From positions 1 through 64,000 of the forward strand of contig JAHHRZ010000009.1 of the NCBI GenBank assembly GCA_020025515.1: a stretch of 64,000 nt of DNA, in the 5' to 3' direction. How positions within the stretch are numbered: position 1 is the stretch's first letter; each line of letters starts with the position of its first letter. This document shows positions 33,426 through 41,999 of this stretch, in pieces. Position numbers and translations under genes: made by a program. A model generated the notes under the pieces. That model had not been told where the DNA came from. It saw only the letters and a program-made list of their open reading frames with translations, and did not search any database. The DNA comes from Oscillospiraceae bacterium (GTDB lineage: Bacteria > Bacillota > Clostridia > Oscillospirales > Oscillospiraceae).

Positions 33426-33890
33426 ATGACACAAGTAATGATTGTCTTTGGCACCTACGGTCACAAGCCGGAAGGTGCCAAACGCATCACGCCGGTTTCC
33501 GTTGGGGAGACTGTCGGGCTGCCGGAGTCTGAAGCTGCCCGGTTGGTTGGGCTCGGGGTTGCACAGTATGTGCATACTCCCATTGCCCAGCCCTCTGCGC
33601 CTGTTGCAACTCCCGTTAGCATGCAGAACACACCTGACAAGTGCGACGCCAAGGGGGATGGAAACGACGGCACAGCGGACGAGGAAACCGCCTGCCTTGA
33701 TTTAGAGCAGTTGGAGTCTATGACCAATGCGGATCTGAAAACGCTTGCCAAAAATATGGGCATTGCCACCAGCAGCCTCAAGACCAAAAATGCACTGATT
33801 GAGGCCATTGTAGCAGTCGGATCTGGGCCTGCCCATGACTACGATGAGGAGCTTCCCCCCGATCTTGGGGCGGAAGCTCCTGTTGTATGA
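33426..33890 (+). CDS. Head-tail region protein with SAP/Rho-N-like helix pair
   Basis: 154 residues. A strand-rich N-terminus ends in a cysteine-free Gly/Pro linker, and LESMTNADLKTLAKNMGI ... KTKNALIEAIVA (about 97-135) resembles the Rho-N/SAP-type helical pair. Placed where lambda FI-type connector/packaging proteins lie. Confidence 0.7.
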   Translation: MTQVMIVFGTYGHKPEGAKRITPVSVGETVGLPESEAARLVGLGVAQYVHTPIAQPSAPVATPVSMQNTPDKCDAKGDGNDGTADEETACLDLEQLESMTNADLKTLAKNMGIATSSLKTKNALIEAIVAVGSGPAHDYDEELPPDLGAEAPVV

Positions 33891-34264
33891 GCTTCAAGGA
33901 CATGGTAGCCGCTGACAACTGTTCGGTCTTTCTCAATGATGTTGAAATGGCTGACCGGCGAACAATCGAGTATGACGGGGATGTCTTTGCGGACATCCCT
34001 GTTGTGCTCTCCGGATTGAAAGAAAAAGACCGGCGGCAGTTAATGAGCGACCATGTCCAAGGCCTCTATCTGGTCCATGCTGTCCTTCACTGCGCATTGA
34101 GCGACCTGGGCGGCAAACAGCCCGAAAAAGGCGCACGCCTGAGCATTTCTGACAGCGACGAATCCTGTGACTGTGGAGCCGGATTCCGACGGGAATACTA
34201 TGTAGCTTCTTCCGTCTGTGAGATGGGAATGCTCCGGGTGGAATTGGAGGCGATCGACGAATGA
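33887..34264 (+). CDS. Hypothetical head-tail connector
   Basis: 125 residues, overlapping both neighbours by 4 bases. It has a small strand-rich N-terminus (NCSVFLNDVEMADRRTIEYD) and a Cys pair CDC. By position it is a connector or head-completion protein; family not certain. Confidence 0.65.
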   Translation: MSFKDMVAADNCSVFLNDVEMADRRTIEYDGDVFADIPVVLSGLKEKDRRQLMSDHVQGLYLVHAVLHCALSDLGGKQPEKGARLSISDSDESCDCGAGFRREYYVASSVCEMGMLRVELEAIDE

Positions 34265-34830
34265 GCGTGATCCGATTTGATTCCATCGGTCAAAACAGCA
34301 TTGACCGTGTGAACAAGCTCTTGGCCGGAGTCCAGGGCGGCGCCTACAAAGCGTCATCCAATGCCCTGCGGCGTGCAGGAGAATCTGCAAAGACGCAGGC
34401 CGGTCGGTTCGTTGCTGCTGAGTACACCATCACCAAGGGCGAATTTATGCGCAATGTCAACATGAAAACACATATCAGCGGTTCCGGTGGTGTTGCGTCC
34501 ATGGCCATCAGCTTTGGTGGTCATGTCCTCCCCTTGCTGTCCTTTGACACCAGTTTTTCCAGAGATGGGGCAATCCATACAAAAGTCAAACGAAACGGTG
34601 GTGCCGCCTCCTTGCAGCATGCATTTGCGGCAAAGGTATTCGGTCCCGTCGGTATTTTTGAGCGTGTTGGCGCCGATCGATTCCCGGTGGAGCAGAAATA
34701 CGGTCCCTCTACCGGCCACATGATGCAGAATGAGGATGTTGTCCAAAAGATGGAAGATACCATCCGAGAGACCTATGACAAGCGCATTGAGCACGAAATC
34801 ACACGAATCCTCAATGGCTGGGGGGTGTAA
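34261..34830 (+). CDS. Minor tail protein Z-like (neck protein)
   Basis: 189 residues. The pattern ASSNALRRAGESAKTQAGRF (about 30-50) followed by TITKGEFMRNVNMK matches the GpZ/neck family that joins head and tail. Overlaps the previous gene by 4 bases. Confidence 0.78.
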   Translation: MSVIRFDSIGQNSIDRVNKLLAGVQGGAYKASSNALRRAGESAKTQAGRFVAAEYTITKGEFMRNVNMKTHISGSGGVASMAISFGGHVLPLLSFDTSFSRDGAIHTKVKRNGGAASLQHAFAAKVFGPVGIFERVGADRFPVEQKYGPSTGHMMQNEDVVQKMEDTIRETYDKRIEHEITRILNGWGV

Positions 34831-34832
34831 GC

Positions 34833-35324
34833 GTGAACAAAGTGATTCTCCTGGACCGGCTCAAAGCATTTACTGAGCAGGCAACGGCAGACATCATCCT
34901 GCCCACTCACCCTCAAAAGGGGGACTCTGGCAGCCAATACAGAACTGCCGATGTGTACCGGATGCGGCTCCCTGACAGCCGCGCCGCCACCAAAAAAGCC
35001 CCATACATCCTGCATCAGATTATCACCGGAAAGGACGCTCAACCTTCCGGCCAAAGTCCTAAATCCAGCACAACGGTACGGACAATCTTTTGCGTGTACT
35101 CCAACGATGAGCAGGAAGGCGGCCTGATGCTTCTGAACCTCATGGAGCGTCTGCGGATCGCCCTGCTGGAGCGGGTGGTTATCGGGCAGCAGTTTACCCT
35201 TGACCTGCAAGCAGGCCTGGAAACCCTTGTGTATCCGGATGATACCGCCCCATATTTTGCCGGTGAGATGGTGAGCACCTGGAAGCTCCCGGCAGTGCAA
35301 AGGAAGGTTGATTATGAACGATAA
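34833..35324 (+). CDS. Tail terminator/completion-like protein
   Basis: 163 residues from a GTG start. RLKAFTEQATADI, a long central strand block (RTIFCVYSNDEQEG) and LLERVVIGQQF fit the tail-terminator group found between Z and sheath genes. Assigned mainly by position and length. Confidence 0.65.
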   Translation: MNKVILLDRLKAFTEQATADIILPTHPQKGDSGSQYRTADVYRMRLPDSRAATKKAPYILHQIITGKDAQPSGQSPKSSTTVRTIFCVYSNDEQEGGLMLLNLMERLRIALLERVVIGQQFTLDLQAGLETLVYPDDTAPYFAGEMVSTWKLPAVQRKVDYER

Positions 35325-35655
35325 GATCCCTGTGGCAGCCGAAGCCACCCGGCCCGCAAAGGGCAGCGAGCCGAAGAAACAGAAAATCGCCCAGGCACGA
35401 AAGCCCGAAGCTCAACAGGCTGGCTTTTGCGTCTATCTCGGCCCCACCATCCTGGGCGTGATCCAGCATGGTACCGTCTACAGCGGAACGAAAGAGGCGG
35501 CCCTGGCCTCCATCTCCCCTGCCGTCCAGCGGTATCCCCTGATCGCTCCCCTCATGGTGACGGGAGACGCACTCCCTGCAGACCGCATCAAAGTCAAAAC
35601 CCCCGGAAACCTGCTGTATGTGAACTATCACAAGCTGGTATCCGAATTGAAGTAA
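35314..35655 (+). CDS. Hypothetical tail protein preceding the sheath
   Basis: 113 residues. A basic, Pro/Ala/Lys-rich N-terminus (about 1-30) is followed by a compact domain (VYLGPTILGVIQHGTVYSG). Similar small proteins often precede sheath genes in P2-like Gram-positive phages; role unclear. Confidence 0.7.
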   Translation: MNDKIPVAAEATRPAKGSEPKKQKIAQARKPEAQQAGFCVYLGPTILGVIQHGTVYSGTKEAALASISPAVQRYPLIAPLMVTGDALPADRIKVKTPGNLLYVNYHKLVSELK

Positions 35656-35674
35656 GAAGTAAAAGGAGGAAACT

Positions 35675-37087
35675 ATGAATCACGGTGTATATGTAACGGA
35701 GCAGGCCACCAGCGTCAGCACCCCCAATGTGGCAGCTTCCGGCATCCCCTTTGTTGTCGGCGTTGCCCCTGTGCACAGTGCCGCAAAGGCAGTAAAGCCC
35801 GGTGTGCCGGTCCTGTGCCGCAGTTGGGACGAGGCTGTACAGCAGCTCGGCTACTCCGAGGACTGGAAAACCTATACCCTCTGCGAGTTTATGCACTCTC
35901 ATTTTGAGCTGTATGGCTGTCAGCCCGTTATTTTTGTGAATGTGCTGGACATTGGTACCATGAAACAGGCCGTAGAGGCTGCCGATCTTACCGTCACGGA
36001 TCATAAGGTGCGGCTCCCTATCGCTGCGATCAACGACGAAACTTTGGTAGTCAAGGCTGCCGGTGGCTCCGGCGACGCCCTGTCTCTGGATAAAGACTAC
36101 AGCACCTACTACGACGGCGAAAATCTGGTGATCGAAGCGATTGCAGACGGCAGCTGCTACGAAGCCGCCAAGATCAATGTGGCATACAACAAGGTCACCC
36201 CTGCCACTGTCACGGAGGTAAATATTTCCACGGCCATGGAGAGTGTGGAGCTGTGCCTCACCACCCTTGGTACAGTGCCCGACCTGATCTGTGCCCCCGG
36301 TTACTCCCACAAGCCTACCGTGGCTGCTGTCATGGTTACCAAGGCTGCCGGCATCAATGGTCTGTTCCGGGCAAAGGCTCTGATTGACATTGATTGCAGC
36401 TCCGGCGGAGCTAAAACCTACACGGCCGTGCAGGAGAAAATGAAGGCCGGTAATCTGACTGACCAGGACGAAATCTGCTGCTGGCCCATGGTGCAATTCC
36501 ACGGCCACACCTACCACATGTCTACCCAGTTGGCTGGCCTGATGGCACAGGTGGACACCAAGAACGGCTGCCCCTACGAGTCCCCGTCCAATAAGCCCAT
36601 GCAGATTGATGGTTTGTGCCTGGAAGATGGCACGGAGGTCATCCTGACTCATGCCCAGGCAAACAATCTCAACAGCATCGGTGTTGTCACGGCTCTCAAT
36701 TTTAACAGCTGGGTTGCATGGGGTAACTACACCGCTTGCTATCCCGGCAATACCGACATCAAGGACAACCTGATTCCCGTGTCCCGGATGTTTGACTGGG
36801 TGGCCAATTCTCTGGTGCGCACCTTCTGGAGCAAACTGGATCGGCCCATGAATCGCCGTCTCATTGATACTGTGCTGGATGCATCCAACATCTGGCTCAA
36901 TGGCTTGACCGGTGCCGGGTATCTGTTGGGGGCCCGAGCCGTGATGCTGGAAGCGGAGAACCCCATGGAAAACCTCATGGCCGGTATCATCAAGCTGCAC
37001 ATCTACATGACCCCGCCTGCCCCTGCACAGGAGATTGATTTTGTCCTGGAATATGACGCCTCTTATGTGAGCGCACTCCAGGGCTAA
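35675..37087 (+). CDS. Contractile tail sheath protein
   Basis: 470 residues of the P2 FI/tail-sheath family: N-terminal YVTEQATSVSTPNVAASGIP, domain junctions with HSAAKAVKPG, and the conserved C-terminal block (about 365-465) with RMFDWVANSLVRTFW and ENPMENLMAGIIKLHIYM. It forms the contractile tube around the tail core, so the particle is a myovirus. AAAGGAGG precedes the ATG. Confidence 0.96.
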   Translation: MNHGVYVTEQATSVSTPNVAASGIPFVVGVAPVHSAAKAVKPGVPVLCRSWDEAVQQLGYSEDWKTYTLCEFMHSHFELYGCQPVIFVNVLDIGTMKQAVEAADLTVTDHKVRLPIAAINDETLVVKAAGGSGDALSLDKDYSTYYDGENLVIEAIADGSCYEAAKINVAYNKVTPATVTEVNISTAMESVELCLTTLGTVPDLICAPGYSHKPTVAAVMVTKAAGINGLFRAKALIDIDCSSGGAKTYTAVQEKMKAGNLTDQDEICCWPMVQFHGHTYHMSTQLAGLMAQVDTKNGCPYESPSNKPMQIDGLCLEDGTEVILTHAQANNLNSIGVVTALNFNSWVAWGNYTACYPGNTDIKDNLIPVSRMFDWVANSLVRTFWSKLDRPMNRRLIDTVLDASNIWLNGLTGAGYLLGARAVMLEAENPMENLMAGIIKLHIYMTPPAPAQEIDFVLEYDASYVSALQG

Positions 37088-37100
37088 GGAGGACTGCACT

Positions 37101-37610
37101 ATGGATCAGAGTATCATTAACTTCGCCGTCTATGAGGACAGCACCGAATATCTTGGCATTGCGTCCGCCACCCTCCCCGATGTTACCTTTTTGACCCAGA
37201 CCATTTCCGGAGCGGGCATCGGCGGCAACATTGAGGCGGTACTGGCAGGCATGGTGGATGCCATGACCCTTTCCCTCAGCTTCCGCGCCACCACCGCTCA
37301 GAATATCCAGCTGTCTGAGCCCCGCCGTCATACCATTGACCTGCGGGTAGCACAGCAGATTGAGGATACCGTCGCAGGGGTCACCGCAACCAGTGCGATT
37401 AAGCATATCCTGGTTGTCATCCCTAAGAGTGACAAGGGTGGCAGCATTGCTCCCGCATCTTTGGGCAATGGCTCCGGCGAGTATGCCGTCCGATACTGGG
37501 CCACCTACATCGATGGGACCAGAGTGCGAGAGATTGACCCTCTCAACAACATCTGCTACATCAACGGCACCGACTACCTGGCCGGTGTCCGCAAAGCCCT
37601 CGGCAAGTAA
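37101..37610 (+). CDS. Major tail tube protein (P2 FII family)
   Basis: 169 residues. FAVYEDSTEYLGIASATLPDV at the start and the DPLNNICYINGTDYL end are the family hallmarks. Forms the inner tube under the sheath. A strong hairpin follows at 37625-37649. Confidence 0.94.
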   Translation: MDQSIINFAVYEDSTEYLGIASATLPDVTFLTQTISGAGIGGNIEAVLAGMVDAMTLSLSFRATTAQNIQLSEPRRHTIDLRVAQQIEDTVAGVTATSAIKHILVVIPKSDKGGSIAPASLGNGSGEYAVRYWATYIDGTRVREIDPLNNICYINGTDYLAGVRKALGK

Positions 37611-37624
37611 ATATCAACACGACA

Positions 37625-37654
37625 CCCGGGGCGAAAGAATCGCCCCGGGCATTT
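37625..37654 (+). terminator. Attenuator hairpin after the tube gene
   Basis: CCCGGGGCGA and TCGCCCCGGG form a perfect 10-bp stem with a 5-base loop, followed by CATTTTG. Such an element would lower expression of the chaperone and tape measure relative to sheath and tube. Confidence 0.6.
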
Positions 37655-37670
37655 TGAAAGGAGTTTCATT

Positions 37671-38072
37671 ATGAGTGCCACAATCAACAACAAGTCCGAT
37701 GTTACCATCGATCCCAAGGAGTACAAAGCAGCTATTCGTGACGCTACCAGATCCGTTGATTTCAGCACATACACCCACCATTTCAAGCGGCCGTTCCAGT
37801 TTGTTTCCGGGACAGAAGAACGGACAGTGGAGGAGCTGACCTTTGATTTTGGCCGTCTCACCGGGCGAGACAGTCTGTGCATTGAGGCAGAGCTTCAGGC
37901 ACTGGGAAAACCCGTTGTTGTGGCCGAAATGTCCGGCGAATACCTGATCCGTATGGCAGCCCGTGCCTGTACGGAGAAAATCGGTACTGATTCTTTGGCC
38001 AATATGCCTCTGTCTGACTTTAACCGCATTCGTAGCAGAGCACGCTCTTTTTTGCTGCACTCGGAGTTGTAA
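37671..38072 (+). CDS. Tail assembly chaperone (gpE/GpG-like)
   Basis: 133 residues with FSTYTHHFKRPFQF and EYLIRMAARACTEK, the pattern of the phage tail assembly E family. It precedes the tape measure gene by about 190 bases. Near its 3' end T-TTT-TTG (38048-38054) in the reading phase allows a -1 shift into an open frame ending at 38251, as in P2 E/E' and lambda G/GT. Confidence 0.85.
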   Translation: MSATINNKSDVTIDPKEYKAAIRDATRSVDFSTYTHHFKRPFQFVSGTEERTVEELTFDFGRLTGRDSLCIEAELQALGKPVVVAEMSGEYLIRMAARACTEKIGTDSLANMPLSDFNRIRSRARSFLLHSEL

Positions 38073-38251
38073 CCTGCGACAGCGGGCTATGGCTCCGTAA
38101 GCAGTGCCTCATTATGGCACAACAAAATAACACGCCTGTAGATTTCTGGCTTTCCATCAACCTTCCTGAGCTTCTTCGATGGATAAAAGCCAATAACGCT
38201 GTTGTCCAAGAACAGAAGGAAGCCAAGGCGAAAGCCCAAAGAACACGATAA
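38048..38251 (+). CDS. Frameshift extension of the tail chaperone (E' part)
   Basis: In the -1 frame the sequence is open from upstream of the slippery T-TTT-TTG (38048-38054) to TAA at 38249-38251. It adds about 66 residues, ending with a Trp-Leu-rich helix (FWLSINLPELLRWI) and a Lys/Ala/Gln-rich tail typical of the E'/T part that binds the tape measure. An internal ATG at 38114 has no good ribosome site, which favours frameshifting over independent translation. Confidence 0.75.
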   Translation, partial: FFAALGVVTCDSGLWLRKQCLIMAQQNNTPVDFWLSINLPELLRWIKANNAVVQEQKEAKAKAQRTR

Positions 38252-38265
38252 TAAGGGGGGAGGAT

Positions 38266-41200
38266 ATGCCATCCCGTAAAGAATTTGTCATGCAATTCCA
38301 GCTTAATGCTGAGTTGGGAAAAAGCTATAATAGCACCTTCTCAAAGGCACAATCAGAAATTGTGCAATTCCAAAATGAAATTGAGGCGTTAAATAAGACC
38401 CAGTCTGATATTGCTGCATTTCAAAAGCAGCAAGGCGCTGTAGATGCTACCAAGCAAAAATTGGAAGCACTTCAACAGCAGTACAACAACATTCAAAGAG
38501 AAATTCAAGAAACAGATAAGTTTTCTTCATCCCTTGAAAACAGGCTTTTGTCCAAGCAACAGCAGATAAAGAAAACCTCTGTATCTTTAGAGCAGCAAAC
38601 TAAAAAACTGCAACAGATGAACACCACCCTTAAAGAGGCTGGCGTCAACACATCGAATCTCTCCCACGAAAGCTCTCGCTTAGGGGCACAGATCGAAGAT
38701 CTAAAAGAGCGGCAGGAAAAAGCTGCCAGCAGTGCCGATAATTTTGGAGAACAGTCTGTATCTGCCTTTGACGCGATCAATCAGGCCATTGCGGCTGCCG
38801 GAATTGCTGCATCGCTGAAGGAAATCTACGATTACTTTATCGACTGTTCCCGTGCATCAAGGGAATATGAATCCGCAATCACTGGTGTCGCAAAAACCAC
38901 CGACCTCACCGACGAAGAGCTGACCATGATGTCTGAATCCATTAAGGATCTGTCAACGGAGATTCCCGCTACTACCGACGAGATTGCAGCCGTGACCGAA
39001 GCAGCCGGTCAGCTGGGTATCCAGAAGGATTCTCTTCTGGACTTTGCTGAGACCATGACAATGCTCGGCACCGCCACCAACATGACTGCGGATGAAGCAG
39101 CGACAGCACTTGCCAAATTCGCCAACATCACCGGCATGGCAGACAAAGACTATGGACGTCTTGGATCCACTATCGTGGACCTGGGCAACAACTTTGCCAC
39201 CACCGAAGCCGACATCACTGACATGGCAACGCATCTTGCCTCTGCCGGCACACTGGCTGGTCTGACAGAACCAGAAATCCTTGCTTTGTCAACTGCCATG
39301 TCCTCTGTCGGAATTGAGGCAGAGGCCGGTGGTACCTCTATGACTCAGACTCTCAACGCCATCGAAAAAGCTGTGGCAAATGGCGGAGAAGATCTTGAGA
39401 AGTTTGCACGCATCGCAGGCAAGTCTTCAGAAGAATTCGCCACTACATGGAAAAACGATGCCATAACCGCCTTAACCGACTTTATTCTCGGTCTTGGAAG
39501 GCTGGATGCACAAGGGGAAAGCACCGTTCTTGTATTGGAGGACTTGGGTCTAACCGGAATTCGACAGGGCAATATGCTCAAATCCCTCAGCCTGGCTGCC
39601 GATCAGATGACTGGTGCAGTGAATACCGCAAATACTGCATGGCAACAGAATACCGCCCTGACCATCGAAGCCAACAAGCGATACGCCACCAGGCAGAGTC
39701 AGTTGACCATGATGTACAACGCCTATAATAATCTAAAAGTTGCCATCGGTGATGCCTACGCACCAGCACTCGGCAAGGCTTACAGCGCAGGTACGAAGGT
39801 ACTGAATGGGATCACAGACTTTGTTGAGCTGCATCCTGGACTGGTAAACGCCGTTACAACCTTTGTTGGTGTCATTGGTGCGGCTACCGCAGGTCTTGGT
39901 GCTTATGCAGCCGCAACAAAAGTTGTCATTCCACTTATGAAGACATTAACCGCCATCCACGGTGTCAGTACATTCATGGGTGTGGCTACCGCAATCGGAG
40001 CAGTAGCTGCAGCGGTTGTTGGAATCACCACTGCGGCTGATGATGGTATCCCATCTGTAAATGAGCTGACGGAATCTGCCCAGCAAATGGAGGAAACGCT
40101 GGACGAAGCAAATACGGTGTACTCCGATACGGTGGAATCGACTATGGCTGCCGCCTCTGTTGCTGATGACTATATCACCAAACTGGAGCAAATGGGTGAT
40201 TATGCAAGCTTATCCGCAGAAGATCAGCGAGAATACCACAACATCCTCGCCCTGCTGTGCCAGACTGTGCCGGAATTGTCAGATCAAATCGACCTGGAAA
40301 ACAATGTGATCCGAGGTGGAACGGATGCCCTGCGTGCCAACACCGAGGAATGGAAGCGAAATGCCTTACAGCAGGCATATCAGGAAAAACTCACTGCCAT
40401 CTATGCTGCAAATGCTGATGTGATGATCGAAGCAGAGAAAAACAGCATCGGACTGACAAAGGCAAACACGGATCTGCAGGCGGCCAATGAAAAGTTATAT
40501 GATTCCAATGTGCGCCTGGACGAGTTGCAAAAGGAATCCGTTGACAAGGCACAGGAATACTACGAAAAAACTGGTAAGTACAAAGATGCTACTGAGTTTT
40601 TGACTCAAGAATACTACGACCTTTGCGACTCTATCTGGTATACAGAGCAAGAAATTGAGAGTGCTGAGAAAACTGCAGATGCGTACGAGGAGGCGATGGA
40701 GGCAGATGCAGAGGCTGTTGCAGCCGCAAAAGCAGAGATGGAGTTAGCGCAAGAAGCGGTACAAAACCTAACTGGTGCAACCGAATCCGGTGCTTTTTCT
40801 ACGGAAGAGGCTGCTGCACAATATGAGAGTGTCGCCGCATCCGTGGAAAATGTGATGGCCAAGGTGAATACCCTCACGGAGTCATACAACGAAGCCTATC
40901 AAGCCGCCTATGATAGCATTACCGGTCAATATGCCATTTGGGACGAGGCCGCAGAGGTTGTTGCAACAGACGCAGGGACTATCAATTCTGCTTTGGAGAG
41001 TCAGATTTCTTATTGGCATGACTATAATGCCAACTTGGAGTCTTTGCGGGAGCGTACTGGAGACATAGCTGGTCTGGGGGATTTAATTGCCTCCTTTGCG
41101 GACGGCAGCGCCGATAGTGTCAATGCCATTGCAGGTCTTGCATCAGCATCGGACGAAGATTTGGCTGCAATGGTTGAAAACTGGAAGGGGTTGCAAGCAG

Positions 41201-41787
41201 AACAGGAGCTTGCTGCCGGAAGTATTGCTGACATAAAAGAAGATTTTGGACGCATCATGGACGAGCTTGCTGCTGAGCTCGCTGCGGATATAGAAGCAAT
41301 GGATTTAGGCACCGAAGCGGCTGAAAGTGCAAAGGCAACAATCCAGGGCTATGTAAACGCCGCCTATGATATGCTGCCACAGGTACAGTCCGCATATGCC
41401 CGCATTGCCAGTGCTGCCACGGCTGCACTGACTCCCCCCAATGTCAACTCTGCTGGAAACATCCCTGGCTATGCGGTCGGCACGGACTCTGCCGCACCTG
41501 GCTTTGCATATGTCGGTGAACATGGCCCGGAGCTGGTGTACTTTGGCGGCGGGGAGCAGGTTATGACCGCCGCCGAAACTGCTGCAATCCTTTCGCCTCC
41601 CACCCCAGTAGAAGCGGCCTATACCAGAGATCGTGGGCCGGTTTCCATCAGCGTTTCCTTCCCGATCCACGGGAGTGCTACACCGGGAACCGTGGAAGCT
41701 TTGCGTGAATACGGTGACGAGTTTGCGGAGCGGGTCATGGATGTGCTGGAAGATGCCGGAATTGAAACTGCAAGGAGGAGTTACTGA
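38266..41787 (+). CDS. Tail tape measure protein (TP901 type)
   Basis: 1173 residues. The N-terminal coiled coil (about 10-165) is Gln/Lys-rich. The TP901 core (about 190-430) begins YESAITGVAKTTDLTDEEL. A hydrophobic segment (about 520-595) could insert into the host membrane during injection. A second coiled coil (about 700-860) is Ala/Glu-rich, and GYAVGTDSAAPGFAYVGEHGPELV lies near 1067-1090, where tape measures often end in a conserved glycine-rich motif. Length suggests a tail of roughly 170-180 nm by the usual 1.5 angstrom per residue rule. Confidence 0.95.
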   Translation: MPSRKEFVMQFQLNAELGKSYNSTFSKAQSEIVQFQNEIEALNKTQSDIAAFQKQQGAVDATKQKLEALQQQYNNIQREIQETDKFSSSLENRLLSKQQQIKKTSVSLEQQTKKLQQMNTTLKEAGVNTSNLSHESSRLGAQIEDLKERQEKAASSADNFGEQSVSAFDAINQAIAAAGIAASLKEIYDYFIDCSRASREYESAITGVAKTTDLTDEELTMMSESIKDLSTEIPATTDEIAAVTEAAGQLGIQKDSLLDFAETMTMLGTATNMTADEAATALAKFANITGMADKDYGRLGSTIVDLGNNFATTEADITDMATHLASAGTLAGLTEPEILALSTAMSSVGIEAEAGGTSMTQTLNAIEKAVANGGEDLEKFARIAGKSSEEFATTWKNDAITALTDFILGLGRLDAQGESTVLVLEDLGLTGIRQGNMLKSLSLAADQMTGAVNTANTAWQQNTALTIEANKRYATRQSQLTMMYNAYNNLKVAIGDAYAPALGKAYSAGTKVLNGITDFVELHPGLVNAVTTFVGVIGAATAGLGAYAAATKVVIPLMKTLTAIHGVSTFMGVATAIGAVAAAVVGITTAADDGIPSVNELTESAQQMEETLDEANTVYSDTVESTMAAASVADDYITKLEQMGDYASLSAEDQREYHNILALLCQTVPELSDQIDLENNVIRGGTDALRANTEEWKRNALQQAYQEKLTAIYAANADVMIEAEKNSIGLTKANTDLQAANEKLYDSNVRLDELQKESVDKAQEYYEKTGKYKDATEFLTQEYYDLCDSIWYTEQEIESAEKTADAYEEAMEADAEAVAAAKAEMELAQEAVQNLTGATESGAFSTEEAAAQYESVAASVENVMAKVNTLTESYNEAYQAAYDSITGQYAIWDEAAEVVATDAGTINSALESQISYWHDYNANLESLRERTGDIAGLGDLIASFADGSADSVNAIAGLASASDEDLAAMVENWKGLQAEQELAAGSIADIKEDFGRIMDELAAELAADIEAMDLGTEAAESAKATIQGYVNAAYDMLPQVQSAYARIASAATAALTPPNVNSAGNIPGYAVGTDSAAPGFAYVGEHGPELVYFGGGEQVMTAAETAAILSPPTPVEAAYTRDRGPVSISVSFPIHGSATPGTVEALREYGDEFAERVMDVLEDAGIETARRSY

Positions 41788-41999
41788 TGCCGAAAACATA
41801 CACGACCATCCAGGGCGATATGTGGGACAGCATTGCCTATTCCCAGCTGGGAGATGTGGCCTACACCGATAAGTTGATGAACCTGAATCCGCAGTACCGG
41901 GAGTATTACACCTTCCCCGCCGGTATCGTCCTGCACCTGCCGGATGCGGCAGAACAGCCTTCCGCTGCGTTGCCTCCGTGGAGGCAGGTGGCCGGATGA
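41787..41999 (+). CDS. Tail protein X (LysM-like)
   Basis: 70 residues. TYTTIQGDMWDSIAYSQLGD followed by LMNLNPQYREYYTFPAG matches the gpX family with its LysM-like fold. Start overlaps the tape measure stop by one base. Part of the tail tip hub. Confidence 0.9.
   Translation: MPKTYTTIQGDMWDSIAYSQLGDVAYTDKLMNLNPQYREYYTFPAGIVLHLPDAAEQPSAALPPWRQVAG

Noticed and set aside
35594..37099. Long open minus-strand frame opposite the tail sheath gene (also 32322-33575 opposite the capsid gene)
   Set aside because: Mirror frames produced by strong codon bias of highly expressed phage genes; no start signals and no recognisable domains.
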